DNA from: Xiphophorus maculatus
Taxonomy: Eukaryota; Chordata; Actinopteri; Cyprinodontiformes; Poeciliidae
Assembly: GCF_002775205.1 (NCBI RefSeq)
Contig: NC_036458.1
Span: 1,394,560 to 1,458,559 of the forward strand
Length of the DNA: 64,000 nt
Reading direction: 5' to 3'
A program made the position numbers and the translations under genes. Under the pieces are notes generated by a model. The model was not told the DNA's origin. It saw only the letters and a program-made list of their open reading frames with translations, and did no database searches. Shown piece by piece: positions 32,841 through 50,343 of the stretch (within the stretch, counting starts at the first letter, position 1; each line of letters starts with the position of its first letter).

Positions 32841-35800
32841 ATGGAGGAAATGGTGGTGGAATTAAACTCTGGGGAACCGTCTGCGCCCGGATCAGACCAG
32901 GGGGTCGCCAAAGCCTGGGAATCGGTCACTGCAGCTTTGGTGAGTGGAACCGAACCCCGGTTTGGTGCAGTTAAACAGAGATTGAAGAGCATTTTCAGAA
33001 CTCTATTCAAATATCTGATTATTTAAGACTTCCCCCCATAGCTTAAGATTATTAACAGTTAGTCTCCAAACTCATTGTTTATCTGGTCAAATAAAATGTT
33101 CGGCCGAATTCGGCTGATATTTGGTAGTTTGTTTATGTTTGCTTGCATATTTTATAGGCTGATTACAGATCATTTCAAAGTAATGTGTTGTGATATGGCT
33201 CTGGAACAAATTAAAGGGAAGCAACGCATGGGATAACTTAAAATTAGATTTATTTAACAGAAATAACTGGCTAAAGAAAGAAAGAGAGGCAAGGAGACAG
33301 AAGTAATGGGCGGAATAAGAGAGAGAATAAAGCTGATGGATCTGACGTCACACTGTCCAGCTGCTTCCATTTCCAATCAGCACCAATTAGAAGCTGTGAA
33401 ACAGAGTAGAGACCCAGAGGAAAGACTTTGGGCCGTTACAAATGCAAGAAAATATGATTTTATTTCAGTAATTCAGTTAAAAACGGGAAACTTTCATACT
33501 CTGATATCCTCAAGTAGGACAAGAAACAAAAGGTCATTAATTGCTAAAGAAGAGGCTGTTCAGAGTGTTGTATTCCAGTATGTTAATGGAAAGTTCAGCA
33601 GAAGGAAAAAGTGTGGTTGAAAAAATACACAAGCACCAGAGATACATGCAGTCTTAGAGTTTAGAAGATATTCTCAATGTTTGTTCATGTGAACATAGAA
33701 TGAGCAGAAACTGGTGTGAAATTCTGTTTCCTGAGAAATTGGGAATCAAATATTTCAGGTGTTTAAAATAATTAGAAGTGGGAGCAGATCCGATGGGTTC
33801 TGATGGGGTTTTGTCTCTGTAGGTTTCTCCAGGCAGCTCTCTGTCAGAGCAGGACCGTCTGAACCTGGCGCTGCTCTGCTCTCATGGTTTGGGTCGGCTG
33901 CTGGGCGTCTGGCTGCTGGAGTCCCTGCAGGTGCGCCTGTCGTCCTCGGTGGTTCCGGAGTTCTGGTCCGGACTGGAGCAGCCGCAGGACCAACTGGAGG
34001 AACGGGACCGGGCCGGAGTTCTTCTCTCCGCTTTCCAGACGTTGCTGGACCGGCTGGATCCGTTCCTGAGTTAGTAGAGCAACACAAACCTCCTGGACCT
34101 GGAAGTCTATTGGCTGCTGTAAGCCAGCGGTGACCAAACTGTGGCTCAGGGGCCGCTTGTGGCCCACAGACTGATTTTTTTTTTTTTTTGCCCCAAACTG
34201 CAGCTTGTTTTGTTTATTATTCTTCGTGTTTTTAATCAGGGAAAAACTGTCACAACATTTTTCTCTTACAATTTACCTTTTTACAAACAATTTGTTATAA
34301 TAAGTAGAACGTTTAAACAAACTTTTACTGAATCGGCAACTTTCCTGCACCAAAATCGGCTTTTATTTTGTATTAAACTTGGCTAAATATAGCGATCCAA
34401 GTCCTGTCTTTATGACTGAGAATTAATTTGTTCAGTCAAGCCTAAAATAATTAGAAAACTGAAACCTTTCTTTTAATTTAGTAAAGTGCAAAATTCTTTT
34501 CATGTGAATTTTGCTAATTTATTCAGTTTTGGTTTAATTGCTGGACTGACTGTGTTGTTCTTCCAGGATGTTGCTTTTCTTTGAGTCTGTTTTCTCCAGC
34601 TAACGGTGAATTGATTACTAAATTAGTTTAATTGTGATTAATTGATTAATTGTGTGGCCTGTGGTCTCGTTCAGGTGGGTTGGAGCAGCTGGGGGCGTGG
34701 CAGGCTGAGGGCCGCTGCGGCCTGTCGGGGCCGGGCCCTGGGGCCCTCCAGGACCGGGCCTTCACCACCATCCGGGCCTTGCTGCTCTTCTCGCCGCCCA
34801 CCGTCCTGCAGCAGCGGGTGCTGGAGTTTTACAGCCGGACCTTCTCCGTCTACATGAGCCGGGAGGGCGGGGAGGACGGCCCCGAGGTCCTCGAGGGTCC
34901 CGACGGGGGGGCGTGTCCGGGCTGCAGGGCCCCGGCGCTGCACTGCTGGTGCCCGGAGGCCCTGCAGCGGCTGCAGCAGCTCAGCCTCGCCCTGTGAGCC
35001 GCCGCCGGGGGTTCTGGGTAAGGGGCGTGGGCGGCGGCGGGTGTGTGACGCGGTGGTTCTGTGTGGCTGCAGGTCCCGGCTGCAGCTGCTGGAGTGGGTC
35101 AGCGCCGAGGCCGTCACCGCCATCCTGCACCGCCTCATCGAGCAGCGCATGGAGCAGCACTGCCGCGGCGAGTACGAGCGCTCCTTCCTGCTGGACTTCC
35201 AGGAGGTCAGGCGCTTCCTTCACAAAATGGCCGCTAACGCCGCTCTGTTTTCAGCCGTTTGACCCGGGTTAGCAGGTCAGAACGGGTTTCTCTGAGCTGC
35301 CTTTAAACGCAACATGAATGTTGCGTTTAAACCGTAGCTGTGTTTAAATTTTCTTCTAATTTTGAGACAACAGAAGTTCACAATTGTGGTGTTTCCATTA
35401 AATAAGAAATTAATTTAAACGTGAATAAGCTTGTTGACATGAAAAGTCATTAGAATCAACAGATTTAAACAGTTAAATGAGATATATTCATAATTCAGCT
35501 ATGGTGGCGCTAGCGCTCATCATCTACCAGCCAATCAGAGGAGGCATCCTCAGGTGTTGGAGCAACAAGCCCCGCCTACTGGGGTGCAGCTACATATGCA
35601 GAGTTTGGGTTAAATATTTGACATGAGAGTTATGGATTTAACAAATTGTAATGAAACAAAAACATTATTCTCCAACCACTTCCTGTCGTCTCCTTTGTCG
35701 TCTCCACCAGTAGTAACATCCGGCTGTTTATCACTTTACTGATACGATGTGAAAAACGTTACAATTTTTACAATTCCATTACAATTTTGTGAAATAAATC

Positions 35801-38800
35801 TATTCCGATGCAGATGAAAAATCAACTCGTGCAAAAACATTTTAGTGAAATTGGTGAGTTTTCTTTAAAGAAATTTCTTTTCATAATTTCAAAGTTCACC
35901 ATTCTGTAGTGAATGGAAACGCGTGATGCTGCTGCTGCTGCTGTCATGACAGCAAAACACAAAACTTTCCTAATCTGAACAGAATTACTCAGCATTTTCT
36001 ACGTCACTGTTTACATCGTTATTGTTTTTTGTATTAATAAACTTGATTATTTTATTTGAAAGGTTACGTCGATGTGTTGAATTTAAAGCCGGTCTGTCGC
36101 TCTGTGTCTGGACCTGTCTCTGGTGGAGCAGTGGTTGGAGCTGGTTCTGGGTTGGCTGGGGAAGGTGTTCGCCACAGAGGGGGGCGGAGCTGCGCCGGTC
36201 CCCATGGATCCCAGCGTTCCCAGTACTCCCAGCGCCTGCGGCAGCCCGGTTCTGAAGCAGTGGCGGTGCCACATGCACCAGTTCTTCTGCAGGATCTACG
36301 TCAACATGAGGATCGAGGAACTGTTCAGCATCATCAGAGGTGAGAACGAAGCGACTTCATACTAATCCGTTCATCCCCACCAGCCTGTTCAGTCCGCTTT
36401 AATAAAACTCCAGTCCGTTTGTCTAGAAAGTCCAGTTCTGGTGTGAATGGTAATCGACCTCTGACCTCTGGTCCTCTCAGTCTGGGTTCAGTTGAAGTGA
36501 ACTCTTTTTCAGTTTGAATAGATATGTGAACACCAAGCGGACCGGAGACTGTGCCAGAAGCAGGAAGTGGACTACAGCGCAGGGCATTCTGGGTACAAAC
36601 ACAAAAAGCTAACCTGTTAGCCTAGCGCTAGCAGCAATAAAACGGCTCCTGGTCTTTAGCCAAAGACTAAAGAGAAAAATCTGACGCCTCCATCTTGTTT
36701 CCATCTGGTGAAGAAGGAAGTTGCTCTCAGTGTCTTCAGAGGTTTTTGTGTCGTTTCCTTCAGTGGTTCTTGGTGCAGCGCCCCCACAGGCCAGGAGGGG
36801 AACAGGTTGGTTTGGGTCAGAACCACAGCAGGAGGTGGAGCAGGTGATGGAGTTCTGGTCACTAATTGAACTGATTCTACTGGACTATCAGGAGGGAAAA
36901 CTGCATAAAAGTAGTTTTTGTTTTTCATTTTGTTCTTATTTCTAAGCACATTTTTCCTTTTGTTCCCAGATTTCCCAGAATCCAAACCTGCCATTGAGGA
37001 TCTGAAGTTTTGTCTGGAGCGAACCAACCAGCGCCAGCAGCTCCTCACTTCGCTCAAATCGGCCTTCGAGAGCCGTCTGCTGCACCCAGGTGTCAGGTCT
37101 AAATACCTATTAAACAAACACAGGAAAGACAAGAGAGTTAGATTCTTTGTTTCTCGCGAGGAGAGCAGACAGAGATGTGCTTTCAGTTACAAATCTCCAA
37201 CCGCTCTGAAACACATACAATTTACCTAACACAGGTCAGAGTTCACCTGCTGGATGTTTCACCTCAGTAATCAGCTTTATAAAACCTGCAGCACCGGTTT
37301 CCATGACAACACCTGCTCCTCCTGCAGGTGTTCACACGTCCGACATCCTCACCGTTTACATCTCGGCCATCAAAGCTCTGCGGGAACTGGACCCGTCCAT
37401 GGTGATCCTGCAGGTGGCGTGCCAGCCCATCCGGAAGTACCTGCGGTGAGTCCGGCCGCTGGTCCGGTTCAGACGGCTCGGAACGGCGGGAAAATGAGCC
37501 AGAGGCAACGGCGTTCTGGTTGAGGAATCAGAATTTCAGCATAAACATTATTTACAACAGTTTTTACAAACATCATTTTAATCTTTACTTTGCAAAAACA
37601 AACAGAAATAATTTTTTTTGCAGCTTGGAGCTGCAGGCGCTGCTGATTGATTTTAGACGCTCGTTTAGATCAGTGTCTTATAAAATAAATGTTTCCACCA
37701 AGTCTAACTACTGCTGATGCGAGGAGCGGCCATATTGAAACACCTTAAAAGTCATAACTGGGGCAGTTAGTCGCTCCCAGTTTCCCAGTGGGAATTCCAG
37801 TTTATTTTATTTTCCAGTTTCAAGTGCAACTGGAACACAGCATGAATCCAGCTCTAATCCTCAGTAAAAACAAGATTTATCACTTTTATTTGGGAAAATG
37901 TTTTTAAATATGCTTTATAAATAAATTGGATTTCAGTTCTTAACAGGAAGATTTTAAAATAATTTTGCACATTTGAAAATATTCAGAGAAAATGAGCCAT
38001 AAACTCATTGAAAATGTTTTAGATTTTTTATGGAATAAACTGAACAGATTCAGAGATGAAGCATCTGAACCAAAACACAAAGGTTACTTTAAATTTCCAA
38101 CTTTGTTTTAGTTTTATTTCTGTTTTGATTTGGAAAATTTAAAAAGATTTTTTACCTTGGATTTTAAAAAAGGAGTAAAAATTATATATCTGTTACCAAT
38201 ATGCCAACCCAAAATGCAAACATGTGATAACTTATTTCTTTTTAAAAATGGGAATTTTTTGTCTTTTTGTTAGGAGTGTTTATTTCTTGGACATTAAAAA
38301 TTGTTTTGTTTTTCACTAGTAATTTTTCTCAAGTCATGAGAAAGTCATATTAACATCAATCCTGAGCATAAACAGTTTTTTTGCTCCAGAACTCGGGAGG
38401 ACACGGTGCGGCAGATCGTCGCCGGGTTGACGGGCGACGCCGAGGCCTGCTCCGACCTGGCCTCCGAGCTCTCCAGAGGTGACCCCGTGACCCTGGAGAT
38501 GCAGGACAGCGACGACGAGGGCAACGACCCCGAGGACTGGGCTCCGGATCCCACCGACGCCGTTCCCGGTCAGTGAATGTCAGTGTTGTAGTCAAGACCA
38601 CCAAACCCGAGACCAAGACAAGACCGAGACCAAATGCGGTCGAGGCAAGACCGAGACCATCAAAAAATGGTCTTGAGACCAAGACCGGTCTCGAGTTCTA
38701 CGACACCGGTGAACGGCAGGGGAACCGGGCGGGTTTCACTGAGTTCTGCTTCCACGTTTCTCAGATAAACTGGGCTCCAAGCGGCGCTCGTCCGACATCA

Positions 38801-41800
38801 TCAGCCTGCTGGTCAGCATCTACGGCAGCAAGGAAATCTTCATCGACGAGTACAGAACCGTTCTGGCCGACCGACTGCTGCACCAGCTCAACTACAACAC
38901 GGCCAGGTGGGCCCGGCAGAACCGAAACGGAACCGACAGGGCAGCAGATTTTAACAAGAACAAACTTGGCACAGATGCTGCCAGGGGTTTGAAATTTTGG
39001 AGGAAAAAAAAGCTTCAGGATGGCAGAAATTATATTTACTGAAATTATTTAGATTTTTTTTTAAGATGCCTAACATGACTGAAATGGAAAATTTATTTTT
39101 GCACTAAAATAGCCGACATATTTTGAACCACATAAATATAGAAACATATTTCTTCTTCATCTTGTATTTCCTTTTTCTGCTGGACATGTTTCAAAATGGC
39201 TGCCACTTTTATGATGGACAATAGATGTTTGCATTAAAATTGGTAGTATTATTAGAGAGGACAGCTAACCAAAAGTTAGGTTCACTAACCACTAATTCAC
39301 TAAACAAGATTCTTAACTGCTAAACATAAAAAAACAATTGTGGAAGCTAATGCTAACTGCTACACAAAATATAGAGAAAGCTAACACCAAGCTTCTAAAG
39401 CAAAGCACTATGAAATGCTTTGTTGCTGAAAATGTGCTATAAAAATAAAATTGCCTTCTAAACACAAACTAGCAGAAGCTAATTCTAACCTGCTGCACTC
39501 ATGAAGAATTAGCAGAAGCAAAAGCTGAACTGTTAAACATAAAAAAGGTGGAAACAATTACTAAACCTTTTTCCAAAAATTTAGCAGAAGCTAACAATAA
39601 AACGCTAAACAGTTTTAAAAATAGCGTTAACCACAAAATACAACATTAACCTGTAAACAAAAAAAATCTACAAAAGCTAATCCTAAACTGCTAAACACAA
39701 AAAATAGTGGAAACTATTGCTAAACATTTTCCAAAAATGTATCAGAAGCTAACAATAAAACGCTACGCAATTAAAAAAATTACATTAAACTAACCCTACA
39801 CTGCTGAACACATTAAAAGTTATTGGAAGCTAACGCCAATTACACGCTAAACACGCAAGAAAATTAGCAGAAGCTATCGCTAACCATTTTCTCCTGCCAG
39901 TTGTCGACTAGCAAACAGCAAAATCCCAAGTTTCTGATCTTCCTGCATATTATTACTTTAAAGTTAAATATGATGACCAAGGTGAAAAATTATACATAAA
40001 GTTCATCCTAGTCATGAAAATTGGAAACATTTTCAGGCAATAGCATGTTTAACAGGCTTCAAAATGGCAGCCATTTTGAAAATGGCTGCCATTTGGAAAT
40101 TTAAATGGCTGACGGGAAAAATGGGAAACACACAGCCTGACTGGTTCTGACAGTAAAACTTGGTGCTTGGACTAGAGCTGCGTTTCCTCTCTGACCTTTG
40201 ACCTGTCGTTCCTCTTCAGGGAGATTCGTAACGTGGAGCTGCTGAAGCTGCGCTTCGGAGAGTCTCACATGCACTACTGCGAAGTCATGCTGAAGGTCAG
40301 CCCCTCGTTTATTCACCGACGCTCCCTGAATGCCTCACCGTGGTTTAACGTGTCTGTCGCTGTGCAGGACATGGCCGACTCTCGCAGGATCAACAGCCAC
40401 ATCCGCGAGGAAGAGTCGAAGCTGAGCGAGGAAGAGCAGCCGCCGCTGGCGCTGTCCGCCATCGTCCTGTCGTCGGAGTTCTGGCCCACGCTGAAGGAGG
40501 AGAAGCTGGAGCTGCCGGCCGCCGTGTGCCACGCCATGGAGGCGTACACACGGCGCTATGAGAAGCTCAAGGTGAACCGTCCGGCGGTTTAACCTGACTG
40601 TTAGCTTCCTGATGGTTAGCTTCCTGACGCTGTGGTTGTTCCAGGCCATGCGGACGCTGAGCTGGAAGCCTCACCTGGGCTCCGTCACTCTGGACCTGGA
40701 GCTGGAGGACCGGACCCTCACCAACCTCACCGTGTCGCCCTTCCACGCCGCCATCATCCTGCACTTCCAGGAGAAAAGTATGAGCTCTGGGTTTAGACTC
40801 AGGTTTGGCTTCATAAAGTGAAAGTCTCAGGTTCATTTTCCTTCAGATGGATTAGATCAAAAAAGATTCATGTGTTGCAAAGGCCTAGTCAAAGTTTAGG
40901 CCTAAATCAGATAATTTGTGACAAGAAAAAACTGATGGCAGCTCAGATTGGATGGAGAACGTGAGGTTTCAGCAGAATGTAGTTCTAAGGGGGGCTGAAT
41001 ATAGGTGCAGGTCACACTTTTCAGATTTTATGCATACTTTTTGTTAGCTGAAGCCTTAAACATGATCAGGTATGGAAGGGGTGTGAATACTTTTGCTAGT
41101 TTGAAAATGAAAGTCTTTTTTTTTTTCTGCATTTTAAATTCTGATGCTGATCCAAACCGATCAGGTGATTCCTTTGTGTCTCCTCTTCCTCCTCGTCTTC
41201 CTCCTGCCTGTCCTTTAACCTGGCAGGCTCGTGGACCCTGGAGGAGCTGAGCGTGAAGCTGGGGGCCCCCAAGGAGCTGCTGCACAGGAAGCTGGCGCTG
41301 TGGCAGCAGCAGGGCGTCCTGCGGGAGGAGGCGGCCGGCCGCTACGTCGTCATGGAGACGGGCGCCACACGCGACAGGCTGGACCGCGGCGTGATGCTGA
41401 TCGACAGCGACGAGGAGCGCGACTCCAACACCACCACCCAGTCTGAGCAGAGGGAGGAGAAGCTGCAGGTCTGCAGTCACTTCCTGCTTCCTCCCAAACG
41501 CAGAGGGAGTTTTAAAAGTCAAAGAAAGAGCAAAGAAAGAGCTAAGAAAGAGCTAGCACAGAAATAGATAAATAATATTTAAACTGCTGTCAATGAAGGT
41601 GGACATCAACTGAGCTGAACGCCAGGAAAATCCACCTGCAGTACCACAGTTCAACCTAAAGAGGGCAGCACTGAGACACATTTAGGCCAAATAACAGAAC
41701 TGAACAAAGTGACACAAAAATATGATGCTGCACTTAAAGGTGCAGCATCATATTATCCACGTCGTGTTTTAATGTTTTTCCCTCATCAGATACAAACCTG

Positions 41801-42379
41801 GAGTTTTATTTTGGATTCTTTCATGTTTGAGAAATCTTTCATCTCCATGGCAACCATTCAGCTGCAAAACGCCTGGGTGGACGTAGCCCCGCCTTCAAGG
41901 TGGAGCTCCTCCCCCACTCAGCTCCTATTAGCTATCCAATTAGCAGAGAACTACTGGAACTGAGCTGCTGCTCAGAGCAACGCTGGTAAAAACGTTGTAA
42001 TAAAGGAACCATGTGGGAATAAATTCAAAATAACGTAGGTGTAAAGTAATGAAATTATAAGATTAGTTATGTTATTATGAGAATAAAATAAAGATGTTAA
42101 GAGAATAAAGTCATAAGCAGCATCAGTTCTGTGTAACTAAACGACCTTTGACCCTGTTTGTTCCCACAGCTGTTCTGGGCCTACATCCAGGCCATGCTCA
42201 CCAACCTGGACAGCATGACGCTGGAGCGCATCCACACCATGCTGCGCATGTTCGTCGCCACGGGACCCGTTGTCACGGAGATGGACGTCAATGAGCTGGA
42301 GGCCTTTCTGCAGAGGAAAGTCAGGGAGCATCAGCTGATCGTTTCCACTGGCATCTACAGACTGCCCAAGACCAGCTGA
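32841..42379 (+). CDS. anapc2: Anaphase-promoting complex subunit 2 (cullin-like)
   Basis: Fourteen coding exons: 32841-32939, 33823-34069, 34675-34993, 35073-35205, 36132-36339, 36970-37089, 37328-37445, 38390-38568, 38765-38906, 40220-40295, 40368-40571, 40645-40777, 41227-41468, 42170-42379. The sum is 2430 nt (809 aa; human 822), with all phases closing. Apc2 is the cullin of the APC/C ubiquitin ligase; with the RING subunit Apc11 it forms the catalytic core that directs cyclin B and securin to degradation. Visible landmarks are the N-terminal cullin repeats, a cysteine cluster CPGC...CWC at residues 196-208, the cullin-homology segment from about 415 (RTREDTVRQIVAGLTGD, SSDIISLLVSIYGSK, REIRNVELLKLRFGE), and C-terminal winged-helix regions (SSWTLEELSVKL; LFWAYIQAMLTNLDSMTLERI, 741-809). 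The stop codon opens a minisatellite. Confidence 0.97.
34125..34500. mobile_element. hAT-like repeat in anapc2 intron 2
   Basis: The start ACCAAACTGTGGCTCAGGGG and internal AACTTGGCTAAATATAGC match the copy in foxk2 intron 3. It begins about 55 bases after exon 2. Non-coding. Confidence 0.6.
36478..36806 (+). mobile_element. Partial DNA-transposon MITE in anapc2 intron 5
   Basis: It shares long ordered stretches (CAGGAAGTGGACTACAGCGC, CATTCTGGGTA, AATCTGACGCCTCCAT) with the more complete element at 60.82-61.40 kb. The terminal repeats were not seen here. Confidence 0.65.
38581..38708. mobile_element. Small hAT-like MITE next to an anapc2 splice donor
   Basis: A 128-bp element starts CAGTGTTGTAGTCAAGACC and ends in the inverse, GGTCTCGAGTTCTACGACACCG. 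Flanks GTGAATGT and GTGAACGG agree at 6 of 8 bases. It starts 12 bases after the exon 8 donor. Confidence 0.75.
39290..39900. repeat. Degenerate minisatellite in anapc2 intron 9
   Basis: Diverged repeats built on AGCAGAAGCTAAC, CTAAACNGCTAAACACAAAA and AATTTAGCAG words, with a period of very roughly 60-70 bp. No coding capacity. Confidence 0.65.
40850..41103 (+). mobile_element. Tc1/mariner transposase relic in anapc2 intron 12
   Basis: GGCCTAGTCAAAGTTTAGGC corresponds to the transposase segment around the second catalytic aspartate (WPSQSPDLNP in intact members). AGGGGGGCTGAATA and GGTGTGAATACTTTTGC are typical of the element's 3' end. Much of the interior is gone; it is a fossil DNA transposon. 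Confidence 0.7.
41719..41754. repeat. Perfect 15-bp hairpin in anapc2 intron 13
   Basis: AATATGATGCTGCAC and its exact inverse GTGCAGCATCATATT are separated by TTAAAG. Pairing does not extend outward. It may be the end of a repeat or a folded intron element. Confidence 0.85.
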
Positions 42380-42677
42380 GGAGGACGGGGCGTTCAGGGG
42401 AAACGGGAACGTACAGGACTGAGGAGGATGGGGCGTTCAGGGGAAACGGGAACGTACAGGACTGAGGAGGATGGGGCGTTCAGGGGAAACGGGAATGTAC
42501 AGGACTAAGGAGGATGGGGCGTTCAGGAGAAACGGGAACGTACAGGACTGAGGAGGATGGGGCGTTCAAGGGAAACGGGAACGTACAGGACTGAGGAGGA
42601 TGGGGCGTTCAAGGGAAACGGGAACGTACAGGACTGAGGAGGGTGGGGCGTTCAGGGGAAACGGGAACGTACAGGAC
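42377..42677. repeat. 43-bp minisatellite starting at the anapc2 stop codon
   Basis: Seven copies, each 43 bp and nearly identical. Every copy begins TGA (TAA in the fourth) and contains GGGGCGTTCAGGGGAAACGG or a one-base variant. The first three bases of copy one are the anapc2 stop codon, so the whole array is in the 3' UTR. Confidence 0.97.
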
Positions 42678-43320
42678 TGAAGAAAAACACCTGCCTCCTG
42701 ACTGCTACAGATAAAAACCACTGAATGAAGTTTTCAGCGTTTTGCTTCAGGAAATTAAAATGTTTAAGATGTCTTTTTTTTTCATTTGCATTTCTAAGTT
42801 TTTATTGAAATTTCAAAATGCTAAGATCTTATGAATATCTGATAAAAAAAACAGAAGCTAATTTAAGATCTCTAACTCATCTGGAGATAAAATTACAGCT
42901 CGATATTTCTAGATCAGTTTTATTATTTACTTTCTAGATATCTGCAATTTAATTTGCACTAATTGAATCAATAAATCTTATTTAAAAATAAAGTCTTTAA
43001 TTGGACTTATGACTATTCAGAACATAAACAAGATCCCAAATTTAGGTTATAACTTATAATTTAATTAAAATCTGAAATATCTTTCAGTCATTAATTAATT
43101 AGATATGTTGAGTTAAAGTTCCATGCAACTTATTGGTAAATCTGTCATTTGGTCCTAATTAGAGATATTATAATTTACTAACACATTTAGTCATAACCTA
43201 ACATCCTGAATGTGGTGAAGCTGATTTTATGTTAAACAGCTTGCCATACGGTCCTGCGTTTCCTCTGAACAGAAGCTTCAGTCCGTCTGAAACTTTCAAC
43301 GTTTATTTTCTATTCAAAGC
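42678..43320. other. Convergent 3' ends of anapc2 and rab35
   Basis: Plus-strand AATAAA signals at 42970-42975 and 42987-42992 fit the end of anapc2. A minus-strand AATAAA (plus TTTATT at 43302-43307) fits the end of rab35. The two transcripts would stop about 0.3 kb apart. Confidence 0.5.
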
Positions 43321-44077
43321 ATCACAAACAGCAGCAGACGGATACATTTCTACACATTTCAGGCAGAACAGGTTTACATTTTTATAGACATAAAGAGGAT
43401 TATTCTGGACCAGCGTCTCAGCTCAGTCACTGTCAACAGAACTTTTGGACTTATTGCTTTATTTTAACATTTTCATGGCAGCAGACATTAAAAGCTCACA
43501 GGAGGTTAAGTCATTCAGACTGAAATAAGGCAGATTACCAAACTCATCACTTCAGTAACAAACCGTTCCCTTTTGAAGGATTAAAACAGAAAAACGTAAC
43601 AGGTTCAGGAGTGAAGTTAAAGGAACAGGCCGGTGTTTCTACCCTTTCAGCTGAAATCAGACCAAACTGGGCAGAAACTCTGGAAGGTTTTCCAGACGTC
43701 ACCAAGATATTACAGTTCTGTTCAGGAGGAAAAATCAATCATTTTAATATTTATGTTTAGTAGGATATTTTTAAAGCTTCAGGTGGGAAAGTGAAAGCTG
43801 ATCATTTGTATCAGTTTTATCCATAAAACCACAAACTTTCATCTTATTGTGTTAATTTATAAAATATGTATGAATGGATTAGATTTGCCTGAAACATCCG
43901 AGTGCATATGAAGGAATATTTAGTTTTTCTAAACGTGGAACAGCCATGCAGAGAGTGTGAAACAGCGGCCTGCTCCCTCAGCTCCTGGTCAGTGCTGCAG
44001 ACTTTTCCCTCAGGTTGAACCGTGAACCGCCGGCCGCTCTGCGCTGCAGCAGCGCCGTGCCGCAGCAGCGCCGCGCC

Positions 44078-49435
<5,358 letters not shown>

Positions 49436-49780
49436 CTGAATGGCCGTGAATCCACTTTCCCAGTAAAACCAGTTTCATATGAGGAGGTGACCTCTGACCC
49501 CCCCAGGAGCACATGCAGTTTGTGTTTACTTCAGCAGCTCCGGTCGGGGAGCATTTCCAGGTGAATCTGCTGCTGTAGTCGTCCAGACGCAGCGCGCGGC
49601 GTTTCTGCAGCGCCGCAGCGTTCAGCATGCAGGCCGCATGTCACAGCCGCCCTCCTGCAGCCGAACCCCGTCCCGCCGGAGCAGCGACGCACCCACGGCT
49701 CTGGACCCACGGCTCTGGACCCGCAGCTACTCCATCACCGAGGCATTGTGCCGGTTCTGGTCCTAAATCAACCGGAGCGA
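49436..49780 (-). promoter_or_regulatory. rab35: rab35 promoter and 5' leader
   Basis: The 350 bases upstream of the rab35 start codon are GC-rich, with many CpG words between about 49560 and 49740 against an AT-rich surrounding. No TATA box was seen. A short direct repeat (CCACGGCTCTGGAC) sits at about 49694-49720. Confidence 0.55.
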
Positions 49781-49948
49781 GGCGTTCCTGTTTCTGTTCC
49801 TTTGTTTCACTTCACTTTCCCCAGCGGTCAGGTGAAGTCACAGATCTCACTTCTTCTTCTTCAGGGTTTTAAGATGAGAGAACCTAAAACAGACAGGAGG
49901 AGAAATGTTAGATGAATGTGGTGATGGCTTCATTTTTACTGACTGAGC

Positions 49949-50343
49949 TACAGGTGCAGCTTTCTGGCTGATTACCGATCTTTAAAAGTCGGACCTGCCC
50001 ATTCTGATTTTGGCCGATAATTTTTTTTTGTCAGAAATGAAAGTTGCTGAGTTGGCAACAGCAGGGTCACTAATGTTACCTGCAAACCTGCAGGGCTCAG
50101 CCTGGTGGGCGGGGCTAATCATGTGGGCGGGGCTAACCCGGTGGGCGGGGCTAATCATGTGGGCGGGGCTAACCCGGTGGGCGGGGCTAACAGCCAAACC
50201 TCTCAGTGCAGAGCAGAAGAGGACAGCGGCTGATTTTAAGGCTTTTGCTGAGGAAGATAAGATCTGCTTCACGTACAAGTATTGGCCGATCATCAATCTC
50301 CCAAAACGAAGGAAATCGGCGCCGATAGATCGGTGCGCCCCTG
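49949..50343. mobile_element. hAT MITE with GC-box array and perfect 8-bp target duplication
   Basis: The left end TACAGGTGCA pairs imperfectly with the inverse of the right end (CAGGGGCGCA). Both sides are flanked by GACTGAGC (49941-49948 and 50344-50351), a perfect 8-bp duplication as hAT elements make. Inside, 50105-50191 holds five 18-bp units with GTGGGCGGGGCTAA, each a consensus SP/KLF GC box. The reading frames across it are repeat artefacts. Confidence 0.8.

Noticed and set aside
34671-35223. Minus-strand frames of 159 and 80 codons opposite anapc2 exons 3-4
   Set aside because: Shadow frames of GC-rich anapc2 exons that match human APC2 on the plus strand.
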